Source: Reyranellaceae bacterium
GTDB lineage: Bacteria; Pseudomonadota; Alphaproteobacteria; Reyranellales; Reyranellaceae
Reading direction: 5' to 3'
DNA length: 64,000 bases
NCBI GenBank assembly: GCA_022844045.1
Contig: JALHMM010000007.1
Span: 1 to 64,000 of the forward strand
A program made the translations under genes and the position numbers. Positions within the stretch are counted from its first letter, which is position 1; every line of letters starts with the position of its first letter. Below the pieces are notes generated by a model, which saw only the letters and a program-made list of their open reading frames with translations, ran no database searches and had not been told where the DNA came from. This document shows, one piece after another, positions 20,078 through 29,888 of the stretch.

Positions 20078-21079
20078 ATGAGCGACAAACTCGCCCCGGG
20101 CGTGCGGCAGGTCACTGTCGAGCCCGATGACGCCGATATCCGCCTCGACCGCTGGTTCCGCAGGCATCATCCCGAGCTGACCCACGGCCGCCTGGAGCAG
20201 ATGCTGCGTGGCGGGCAGATCCGCGTCGATGGCAGGCGGGCCAAGTCCGGCGACCGGCTGAGTGCCGGACAGGTGATCCGTGTGCCACCGATGAAGGCCG
20301 TGGTGACGGAGAAGAAGGTCCGCGCTGAGGCTGCGTCCAGCGCCCTGGCCGAGGACCTCAAGGCGCGCATCGTGCACCGCGACCCGCTGGTTCTGGCGCT
20401 GAACAAGCCGCCCGGCCTCGCGGTGCAGGGTGGCAGCCGCACCACGGTGCATGTCGACGGCATGCTCGACGCGCTGCAGTTCGAGGCCAAGGAGCGGCCA
20501 CGCCTGGTGCATCGCCTCGACCGCGACACCAGCGGTCTGCTCGTGCTGGGCCGAACCGCCGGGGCGACGGCGAAGCTGGCGGAATCGTTCCGCCGTCGCG
20601 ACACGATGAAGCTCTACTGGGCCATCCTCCTGGGCGTGCCCAAGGTCGAGAAGGGTCGGATCGATCTGCCGCTGGCGAAGACGGCCGTGGGCCGCCACGG
20701 CCGCGAGTCGATGGCGGTGGACCATGAGGAGGGCGACGACGCGGTCACCGACTACGTGGTCGCCGACACGGTGGGCAAGCATGTCGCCTTGGTGGTCCTG
20801 CGACCGCTGACCGGGCGGACGCATCAGTTGCGCGCCCATTGCGCCGCGCTGGGTACGCCGATCCTGGGCGACACCAAGTACGGCGTGCGGCCGGGCGGCG
20901 AGGGGGTGCCCGAGGAGGCGGAAGCCGGGTTGCACCTGCACGCCGCCCGCCTCGTCATGCCGCATCCCGGGAGCGGCCGGCTGGATCTGTTTGCCGAACC
21001 GCCGCCGCATTTTCGGAGTACAATGCGGATGTACGGGTTCTCGCCGCCACGCGATGTGACGGTCGGCAGCACCCGCTAA
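20078..21079 (+). CDS. RluC/RluD-type 23S rRNA pseudouridine synthase
   Basis: Isomerises uridines in 23S rRNA. The 333 residues consist of an N-terminal S4 RNA-binding domain (DIRLDRWFRRHHPELTHGRL, residues 20-80) and an RluA-type catalytic domain with HRLDRDTSG around 145-153, where Asp148 is the catalytic residue, and GRTHQLRAH near 250. ATG 20078 is preferred over the GTG 18 bases earlier. Position near the ATP12 gene matches alphaproteobacterial rluC, but RluD is not excluded. Confidence 0.93.
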   Translation: MSDKLAPGVRQVTVEPDDADIRLDRWFRRHHPELTHGRLEQMLRGGQIRVDGRRAKSGDRLSAGQVIRVPPMKAVVTEKKVRAEAASSALAEDLKARIVHRDPLVLALNKPPGLAVQGGSRTTVHVDGMLDALQFEAKERPRLVHRLDRDTSGLLVLGRTAGATAKLAESFRRRDTMKLYWAILLGVPKVEKGRIDLPLAKTAVGRHGRESMAVDHEEGDDAVTDYVVADTVGKHVALVVLRPLTGRTHQLRAHCAALGTPILGDTKYGVRPGGEGVPEEAEAGLHLHAARLVMPHPGSGRLDLFAEPPPHFRSTMRMYGFSPPRDVTVGSTR

Positions 21080-21124
21080 CCAAGACAAGCGCCGCCAGCC
21101 CCCGGCAGGCGCATTCGGCGGACG

Positions 21125-23194
21125 ATGGGACGTCTTAGACGCTGGCTGATCATCGCGGGCGCGGTCCTCCTGGTGGCGCTGCTGACGCCGGCTGGCCTGT
21201 ATGTCTGGGCCAGCACGCGCGATCTCAGCCGATACCAGAGTCAGATCGTCGACCAGGTGCGCCGCGCGACCGGCCGCGAGCTGGCGATCAGGGGCCAGCT
21301 CAGGATCAACTTCACCCTGTCGCCTTCGGCGGTGGCCGAGAACGTCACCCTGTCGAACATGGAGGGCGGCACGCGCCCCGAGATGGCGCGCATCAGCCGG
21401 CTGATCCTTCATCTCGATCCGATCTCGCTGCTGCTGGGCGAGATGCGCATCGGCCGCGTCGAGCTGGTGGGCGCCGACATCCTGGTCGAGCGCGACGCCA
21501 ATGGTCGCTCGAACCTCGAGATGACGCCGCCGGTCGAGGGCTCCGGCCCGCATCCCAGCGAGCGCCGCTCGCTTCGCGTGCGCACCATCCCGACCCTGCC
21601 TTGGATCAATCGCATCGAGGCGCGCAATTCCACGCTGACCTTGCGTGAGACGGCGGATCGCCAGACCCTGGTGGTCGCCATCGAGCGCTTCGTGGGCACG
21701 GCCTCGGCGACCAACTCGCCCTTCACCATCGACTTCGCTGGCAAGGTCAACGGCAGCGAGCCGATCGTGCTGGCCGGCCGCGCCGGCACCTTCGATGGCT
21801 GGATGCGCGGCCTGCCTGGCGAGTTGAAGCTCGACGGCAAGTTCGGCGCCGGGGTGATGTCCATCAGCGGGTCCGCCACCAGCAAAGCCGTGGGTGTCAG
21901 CGGTTCGATCGAGGCGCGCTCGATGGCGGCGTTGGCGCCCCTGCTCGGGTTCCCATTCCCGGAGACGGCGCCCGTCGCGATCTCGTTCAAGCTGTCCAAT
22001 CCCCGCGCGGTCACCAAGGTCGAGATCGTCGAGCTGCGCATCGGCTCCAGCGTCGCCAAGGGCGACCTCACCTTGCGACAGGATCGGCAGAACCGGCCGG
22101 TGCTGGTACTGAACCTGACCGCCGACAAGCTGGAGTTGGCCGATCTACGAGCGCGGTCGCCGCAGGCGCTGATCGCCGCGCCCGGCGTCAGCCCCATCGT
22201 GCCGCCGGGGGCGACCATACCGGTACCCCCTTCGCCCGATCAGCGGGTGATCCCGGCCGATCCCTATCCCCTGGATATGATTCGGCGCTGGAACGCGTCG
22301 GTCAGCGTCAAGGTCGGCGAACTCGGCGGCATGTCCGTGAAGGTCCAGGACCTCTCGATCGCGCTGGCGCTCGGCAACGGCAAGCTCACCTTGCGGCCGG
22401 CGGCCACGATCGGCGGCGGCCAGGCCAGCTTCGACCTGCAGATCGACGTCGCGCCGAACAACCCCGTCACCACGATCAACGCGTCCTCATCTCGCGTGCC
22501 GCTTAACGAGATCCTGACCTTGCTCGGCTTTGGTACCGGCTTCACCGATCTGTCGGCCGACATCGATCTGCGCCTGCGCGGCACCGGGCGATCGCTGCGC
22601 GACGCTTTGGGCGTGGCCACTGGCAGCGTCGACTTCGCAGCCTCATCGGGCGTGATGGCGCCCGATGCGGTACCCGTCTTCCCGGGGCAATGGACGAAGC
22701 TGCTGGCCTTCGGTGAGCGCGACAGCGGTCGCATCAATTGCGTCGGCGGTCGTGTCGATGTCACCAACGGCATCGTCAACATGCGCCGCTTCGCGCTCGA
22801 TTCGCCGCGCTTTACCGCCGTGGGCGGCGGCTATCTCCATCTACGCAACGAGCAGATCGAGATCGTGCTATGGCCCGAGCCGCGCGAGATCGGGCTGATG
22901 TCGATCGCGGTCCCGCTGCGTATCAAAGGTAATCTCGCGCGTGTTTCGGGCGAGGTCGATCTCAACGCCAACAAGCTGCCGGCCGGCGTGCCGCCACTGG
23001 CGCGCATTCCGAGCCTGACCGCGGCGATCACCGCCGCCGGGCGCGCGCCAGCTGGCGCCGCGGCCGGTGCGGCGGCGCCCAACGCCTGCGTGCGCGTCGC
23101 GGCGCAGATCGAGGGGTTGCGACCGCTGATGCGCCTGCAACTGCCGCAGCCGCCGGTAATCCCCGTCGACCGCCCACCGCGCCGGCCAAGATGA
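21125..23194 (+). CDS. AsmA-family inner-membrane protein
   Basis: A 689-residue protein with a single N-terminal membrane anchor (WLIIAGAVLLVALLTPAGLY) and a long periplasmic beta-rich region. The N-terminal part (DQVRRATGRELAIRGQLRI) and the C-terminal ARVSGEVDLN region match the AsmA/TamB-like bridge-type lipid transport family, thought to span the periplasm and affect outer-membrane lipid composition. A proline-rich linker lies near residue 360 (VPPGATIPVPPSPDQR). It starts 45 bases after the pseudouridine synthase gene. Confidence 0.85.
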   Translation: MGRLRRWLIIAGAVLLVALLTPAGLYVWASTRDLSRYQSQIVDQVRRATGRELAIRGQLRINFTLSPSAVAENVTLSNMEGGTRPEMARISRLILHLDPISLLLGEMRIGRVELVGADILVERDANGRSNLEMTPPVEGSGPHPSERRSLRVRTIPTLPWINRIEARNSTLTLRETADRQTLVVAIERFVGTASATNSPFTIDFAGKVNGSEPIVLAGRAGTFDGWMRGLPGELKLDGKFGAGVMSISGSATSKAVGVSGSIEARSMAALAPLLGFPFPETAPVAISFKLSNPRAVTKVEIVELRIGSSVAKGDLTLRQDRQNRPVLVLNLTADKLELADLRARSPQALIAAPGVSPIVPPGATIPVPPSPDQRVIPADPYPLDMIRRWNASVSVKVGELGGMSVKVQDLSIALALGNGKLTLRPAATIGGGQASFDLQIDVAPNNPVTTINASSSRVPLNEILTLLGFGTGFTDLSADIDLRLRGTGRSLRDALGVATGSVDFAASSGVMAPDAVPVFPGQWTKLLAFGERDSGRINCVGGRVDVTNGIVNMRRFALDSPRFTAVGGGYLHLRNEQIEIVLWPEPREIGLMSIAVPLRIKGNLARVSGEVDLNANKLPAGVPPLARIPSLTAAITAAGRAPAGAAAGAAAPNACVRVAAQIEGLRPLMRLQLPQPPVIPVDRPPRRPR

Positions 23195-23212
23195 TGAACG
23201 ATCAGCGCCTTG

Positions 23213-23340
23213 CCTTCTCCCGGAGGGGGAAGGTGCCCGAAGGGCGGAAGGGGGATGTCGAAGACAGACTCCTGTGGTCGTCTTCGACATCCCCCTTCCG
23301 TCGCGCTGCGCGCGCCACCTTCGCCCTCCGGGGGAAGGGA
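23213..23340 (+). repeat. Intergenic palindromic repeat, family A, copy 1
   Basis: Each end is a small GGGGGAAGG-type hairpin; the centre is an inverted repeat (GGGGGATGTCGAAGAC with its complement). The left flank carries GCCCGAAGGGC, the right flank GCTGCGCGCC. The element ends eight bases before the ATG of the ATP12 gene and takes up nearly the whole gap. Other copies: 37303-37430, 57587-57710, and variant 31961-32115. Confidence 0.9.
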
Positions 23341-23348
23341 CTATCGCA

Positions 23349-24062
23349 ATGAAGCGCTTCTACACCACCGTCGGCACGTCCGCCGTCGACGGCGGCTTCG
23401 ACGTGCGTCTTGACGGCAAGCCTATCCGCGCGCCCGGCGGCGGTTTCATCGTTGTGCCAAACGAGCCGCTGGCGCGCGCCATCGCCGAGGAATGGCAGGC
23501 GCAGCCCGCGGGCGGCGAGATCAAGCCGACGGACATGCCGATGATGCGGTTGGCGGCGACCGGGCTGGAGCGGGTGCCGGAGCAGCGCGACAAGGTCATC
23601 GACGACACCGCTAAGTACGCTGGCTCCGACCTGCTGTGCTATCGCGCCACTGATCCCGACTCGCTGGTGGCCCGGCAATGTAAGGTCTGGGACCCAATGC
23701 TGGCCTGGCTTGGCGAACGCCACGGCGCGCGGCTGGAACCGGCGGCGGGTGTGATCCTGCGATCGCAACCGCCCGACTCGATCGAGCGCGTGCGCCTGGC
23801 CGTGGCCGCGCATGGCGATCTGGCGTTGGCGGCGCTCTACAACCTGACGACCTGGATGGGTTCGGTGGTGCTGGCGCTGGCCGTATCCGATCGGCGGCTC
23901 GACGGCGGTATGGCCTTCGCGGCCGCCGAGCTCGACGCGCTGTTCGAGATCGAGCGCTGGGGCACCGACTTGGAGGCCACATTGCGTCACCAGCGCCTGC
24001 GCGCCGATATCGAGGCCGCGGCGCGTTTTCTCGAGTTGTTGGGCGATGCGCGGCTGCGTTAA
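23349..24062 (+). CDS. ATP12-family F1F0-ATPase assembly chaperone
   Basis: ATP12 proteins protect the F1 alpha subunit during ATP synthase assembly; homologues are typical of alphaproteobacteria and mitochondria. The 237 residues start MKRFYTTVGTSAVDGGFDV, then DGKPIRAPGG, IAEEWQAQ, PMMRLAATG, DLLCYRA and VAAHGDLALAALYNLTTWMG, the family's ordered motifs. ATG 23349 is used because an upstream start would be translated from the palindromic repeat. Its 3' end overlaps the muramidase gene by 17 bases. Confidence 0.93.
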   Translation: MKRFYTTVGTSAVDGGFDVRLDGKPIRAPGGGFIVVPNEPLARAIAEEWQAQPAGGEIKPTDMPMMRLAATGLERVPEQRDKVIDDTAKYAGSDLLCYRATDPDSLVARQCKVWDPMLAWLGERHGARLEPAAGVILRSQPPDSIERVRLAVAAHGDLALAALYNLTTWMGSVVLALAVSDRRLDGGMAFAAAELDALFEIERWGTDLEATLRHQRLRADIEAAARFLELLGDARLR

Positions 24063-24873
24063 GGCGTTGACACTGATCGCGGGCTTTCTTCTGCCGAGCG
24101 CCGCGCCGGCGCAACAGCTCACGACCAGCGTCATCGATTTGTCGAGCCATAACGAGGTGGCGGTCGATGCGCGCATGCGCACGCGCCATGACGTGTCGCT
24201 CATCATCCATCGCGCCACCATCGGGCTCGACATCGGCAATTTCAGCGACGCGGACTTCCGCTTCGAGGAGCGCCTGGCGCAGGCGGCCGCGCACGGCATC
24301 GGCCTGGGCGCCTACCATGTCGGCACGCGCACCGGCAGCGGCTCGCAACAGGCCGACGACTTCCTGAAGGTCGTGAAGGCGGCGTGTGATCGCCTGCCGC
24401 CGGCGAGCCGCCGAATCCTGCTCGCGGTCGACTGGGAACCGACCAGCAGCGATCCCGACAACTATATGTCGGCGGTCGAGCTCGGCGGCTTCATTCGCCG
24501 CGCCGTCGCGCGCACCGGCAAACCGATCCTGGTTTATAGCTACGAGCACTTTCTGAAGGAACGACGCGGCGATATCGCCGAGCGGCCGGGTCTCTGGCAA
24601 TTGCTGGGCAGCCAGCCGCTATGGATCGCCAGCCTGCGCGCCGAGGGCAGCGGGTTGCTGCGAGACGGCTCCGGTCCGAGGCTCGACGGTCTTCCGTGGC
24701 GCAGCTTCGTGCTGTGGCAGTACACCGATGGCGATCGCTCGGCGAGTTCGCTGCTGCCGCAGTCGCGCATCGACGGCAAGCCGATCGATCGCAACGCCTT
24801 CAACGGCAACCGGGCGGCGCTCGATGCCTTCATGCGCGCGCATGTCTGGGACTGCGTCTATCGCGCGCGCTGA
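24046..24873 (+). CDS. Secreted GH25-family muramidase (lysozyme)
   Basis: A 275-residue glycoside hydrolase 25 protein. A signal peptide (ALTLIAGFLLPSAAPAQQ) leads to the fold starting VIDLSSHN with Asp31, and the catalytic DxE pair is Asp129/Glu131 in LLAVDWEP. The conserved VLWQYTDGD near residue 224 fits the family. GH25 enzymes cut the MurNAc-GlcNAc bond of peptidoglycan. It overlaps the ATP12 gene by 17 bases in another frame, so coupling is likely. Whether it acts on the cell's own wall or on others is unknown. Confidence 0.88.
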   Translation: MRGCVKALTLIAGFLLPSAAPAQQLTTSVIDLSSHNEVAVDARMRTRHDVSLIIHRATIGLDIGNFSDADFRFEERLAQAAAHGIGLGAYHVGTRTGSGSQQADDFLKVVKAACDRLPPASRRILLAVDWEPTSSDPDNYMSAVELGGFIRRAVARTGKPILVYSYEHFLKERRGDIAERPGLWQLLGSQPLWIASLRAEGSGLLRDGSGPRLDGLPWRSFVLWQYTDGDRSASSLLPQSRIDGKPIDRNAFNGNRAALDAFMRAHVWDCVYRAR

Positions 24874-24876
24874 TCT

Positions 24877-26112
24877 TCAGACCCAGCCGAGGACCGAGGC
24901 GAAGGCGAACGCCGTGATGATGATCATGATCAGGATCTGCGCCCATGCCGCTTGCCGGGGCGGCAAGGCGACGGAACCGGCCGAAGGCGCTGGCTCGCGC
25001 GCGGTGCCGCGCGTGACCGCTGTTTGCAAGGTGGCGATCGCGAGGCCGACGACCAGGATGTCGGCGGGCACGCCACCGCCATAGGCGGCGCTGACCATCA
25101 GGAGCACGATGGCCACGCTGACCACCGGCGTGGCGAAGGACGCGACGACGATATAGGCGATGAAGGTCAGCGCCAGCATCGCCGAAGGCGCCACCCCGGC
25201 CAGCGTCCGCTTGGCGTCGATGATCCAGGGGATCGTGACCAAGAGCACGGCGACGAGCTTCAACGCGATCAGCGCGAGCACCAGCCCGCCGAGATCGGCC
25301 ACCGCTCGTTCGAGCCAGGCGCCGCGCACCGGCGGGGTCGCGCCAAGATAGCCCGCGACTCCGACCGCGATCGCCGGCACCAGCAGGAGCGCCGCCAGCT
25401 CGCTTGGCGTCATCAGCCCGGGGAACAGGGTGATGGCGAAGGCGCCGACGCTGGCGGCGCCGGCTGGCCAGATCGCCAATGCCGATCGGCGGCCGGCGAT
25501 CGCCGCCGGTAAAAGCGCGCCAGCGCACAGCAACATAGGCAGGCTGGCGATCAAGGTGGAGCCGACGATGCTGACTTCGAGAGTCACGGCCAGCAAGCTG
25601 ATCATGATCATGGGAGCGGCCAGGAGGGCGCCAGCTGCCGGGCTACCGCGCCCGGCGAACGCCAGCAGGCCGACCAGCAGCAGCATGACGGGCAGGGCGC
25701 TGGTCACGCCGCCGAGGTCCAGCCAGATGCGGACGCCAGCCGTCAGCAGGAGATTCTCGCCGCCATGCAGGCCGGCCACCGCAGCGGACACGACGATCAG
25801 CAAGGAGGCGACCAGCGCACCGGGGCCGGCGAACAGCCAGGGCCGGCCCACGTCGGAGGGATCGGCCGCCAAGCGGATCTGCAGCGGCAGGCTGAGCACG
25901 GCGCCCGCCGTGAACAGGATCGCGACGGCCTGCGCCAGCCACTCCGGCTCCTCGGCGAAAGGCAGGCCGACGAAGTGGGCAGTGAGGGCGAACAGGTCGC
26001 TGCCGAAACGCAGCGCCGCGCCGGCGCCGATCAGCAGCGCGCAACCCACAGCCAGCGCACGTATTCCGCTCACGGGGACCCCACTCGACTGTTCCACCGC
26101 GGAGGATGCCAC
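24877..26112 (-). CDS. Multi-spanning membrane protein, possibly related to TRAP large permeases
   Basis: The 411 residues are almost all hydrophobic, with roughly 11-12 predicted membrane segments and no large soluble domain. The stretch FPGLMTPSELAALLLVPAIA resembles the TRAP DctM-type 'FTPTEAA' repeat, and TPVVSVAIVLLMVSAAYGG could be its second half, but the match is weak and I see no DctP or DctQ gene beside it. It converges on the muramidase gene (three bases between) and diverges from pccB. No function is assigned. Confidence 0.6.
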   Translation of the reverse strand: MASSAVEQSSGVPVSGIRALAVGCALLIGAGAALRFGSDLFALTAHFVGLPFAEEPEWLAQAVAILFTAGAVLSLPLQIRLAADPSDVGRPWLFAGPGALVASLLIVVSAAVAGLHGGENLLLTAGVRIWLDLGGVTSALPVMLLLVGLLAFAGRGSPAAGALLAAPMIMISLLAVTLEVSIVGSTLIASLPMLLCAGALLPAAIAGRRSALAIWPAGAASVGAFAITLFPGLMTPSELAALLLVPAIAVGVAGYLGATPPVRGAWLERAVADLGGLVLALIALKLVAVLLVTIPWIIDAKRTLAGVAPSAMLALTFIAYIVVASFATPVVSVAIVLLMVSAAYGGGVPADILVVGLAIATLQTAVTRGTAREPAPSAGSVALPPRQAAWAQILIMIIITAFAFASVLGWV

Positions 26113-26260
26113 AGACCGGGCCGCGGCGTCCGCAGCGCGGTCGGCGCGGCTGGCGCTTCCCCGGCGACGATGCTATGGGCAGGCGTTTTTCGTCGGGCCG
26201 CCAATGGCATAGCGTGTGCTGCACGGTACCGGCGCAAGGTCGAAGGATCGGGGATCGCTC

Positions 26261-27789
<1,529 letters not shown>

Positions 27790-27793
<4 letters not shown>

Positions 27794-29877
27794 GCCGCTT
27801 CCGACAGTCGGCATTCGCGCCGCCGCCGAAAGCGGCGCAGATTCCGTATCGTCACGCCGATGGGCGCGACGATCCCTGGCACTGGCTGCGCGATCCCGGC
27901 TATCCCGACGTGAAGGACGAGCGGGTGCTGTCCTATCTGCGGGCCGAGAACGCCTATTGCGACACGGTGCTGGGCGGCGCTGATGACATCCGGCCGGCGC
28001 TGCTGGAGGAGTTCAAGGCGCTGGTGATTCCCGACGACAGCGCGCCGCCGGAGTGGCTGCATGGGCGCTGGTACGGCCATCGCTTCGTGCCGGGCAACGA
28101 GTATCCGCTGTGGTACCGGCGTTCGACATCAAGCGATCCGGAGCAGGTCTTCCTTGACGCCAATGTCGAGGGCGAGGGGCAATCGTTCTATGCCGTGCGC
28201 GACTGGGCGGTGTCGCCCGATCATCGCTGGCTGGCGATTCTTGACGATTTGGACGGCTCCGAACGCCTGCGGCTGCGCATCCGTGATCTCGACACCGGGA
28301 GGGATGTCGAGACGATCAAGGTGGATTGCTCACCAGGCCTGGGCTGGTCGCGCGATTCGCGGACGCTGTTCTACATCCGTCAGGACGACAAGCAGCGGCC
28401 ACGCTGGCTGCATCGCCACGAGCGCGGCGTGACGGGTGATGACCCGGTGGTTTATGAGGAGCCGGATCCCGCCTTTTTCATGGGCATCGGCGAGAGCGCG
28501 TCCGGCCGCTTCCTGATCGTCGAATCTGCGACCAAGAACAGCAGCGAGACGCGGCTGATCCCGCTCGACGACCCGACTCGCGCGCCTCGCCTGATCCTGC
28601 CGCGCCGCGCCGATCACGAGTACGACGTGACGGACCGCGGCGAGGAACTGCTGATTCGCACCAACGACAGGCATCTCAACTTCCGCATCGTGCGCGCGCC
28701 GCTCAGCGATCCGGCCGAAGCGAACTGGCGCGAGGTCGTGCCGCCATCCGACGACGTCTTTATCGCTGGCTACGGTGCGGCGCGCGATTTCTGGTGGATG
28801 GTCGAGCGTGCTGAGGGCCTGAAGCGCGTGCGCGTCGTGCCGGGCGGGCATGACAACGCTGCAGCCGGCCGTGTGGTGACGTTTCCCGACGCGGCGTTCA
28901 GCGTGTCGGCGATGGGCGGCCACCAATGGGATCGGCCGACCCTACGGCTGGTCTACGAATCACCGGCGCGTCCGCGCACCTGGTACGACTATCACGTCGC
29001 CGGCGCGCGCCTCGACGTGGTGCAGGAGACCAAGGTTCCCGGCCACGATCCGGCGGCCTATGTGGTCGAGCGGCTGTGGGCCACGGCGAAGGACGGCGTG
29101 AAAGTGCCGATCTCGCTGGTGCGTCATCGCGATGCACCCGCGCAAGGGCAAGCGCCGCTGCTGCTTTACGGCTACGGCTCCTACGGCATGTCGATGGATG
29201 CGGGATTCTCCGCCAATCGCATCCCGTTCCTGCGCCGCGGCATGGCCTGGGCGATCGCGCATATCAGGGGCGGGCAGGAGATGGGCCGCGCCTGGTATGA
29301 GACCGGCAAGCTGCTCAACAAGCGCAATACCTTCGATGACTTCATCGCCTGCGCCGAGCACTTGATCGAGACCAGGCGCACATCCGCAGGCCGCATCGCG
29401 GCCATGGGCGGCAGCGCCGGCGGCATGCTGATGGGCGCTGTCGCCAACATGCGGCCCGACCTGTTCGGCGCGGTGCTGGCGATGGTGCCCTTCGTCGACG
29501 TGTTGTCGACGATGCTCGATGCGACCCTGCCGCTGACGCCGACCGAGTATGTCGAATGGGGCAATCCCGGTGAGCCGACGTTCTACGGCTACATGAAGAC
29601 CTACAGCCCCTACGACAACGTCACGGCGCAGGCCTATCCGCCGACCCTGGTGTCGGCCGGACTGAATGATCCGCGCGTGACCTACTGGGAACCGGCGAAA
29701 TGGGTGGCGAAACTGCGCGCTACCAAGACCGACGACAACGTCCTGCTGCTGCACACCGAGATGGAAGCCGGCCATGGCGGCGCCTCCGGTCGCTACAAGA
29801 TCCTGATCGAGGTCGCCGAGCGCCTGGCCTTCGTGGTCCGCGCGCTCGACCTACCCGTTCAGCCCAATCCGGTTTGA
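27790..29877 (+). CDS. ptrB: Oligopeptidase B / prolyl oligopeptidase (S9A family)
   Basis: Cytosolic serine peptidase that cuts short peptides, usually after Arg or Lys. The 695 residues begin with a beta-propeller domain ([10 protein letters not shown] near 26-35) and end with an alpha/beta hydrolase domain whose triad is Ser542 (GGSAGG), Asp627 (GLNDPRV) and His662 (AGHGGASGR). GTG start overlaps the pccB stop by four bases. Its place between the two carboxylase subunits is odd: nothing in the family links it to propionate metabolism. Confidence 0.94.
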
Positions 29878-29888
29878 TGGAGAGCCTG

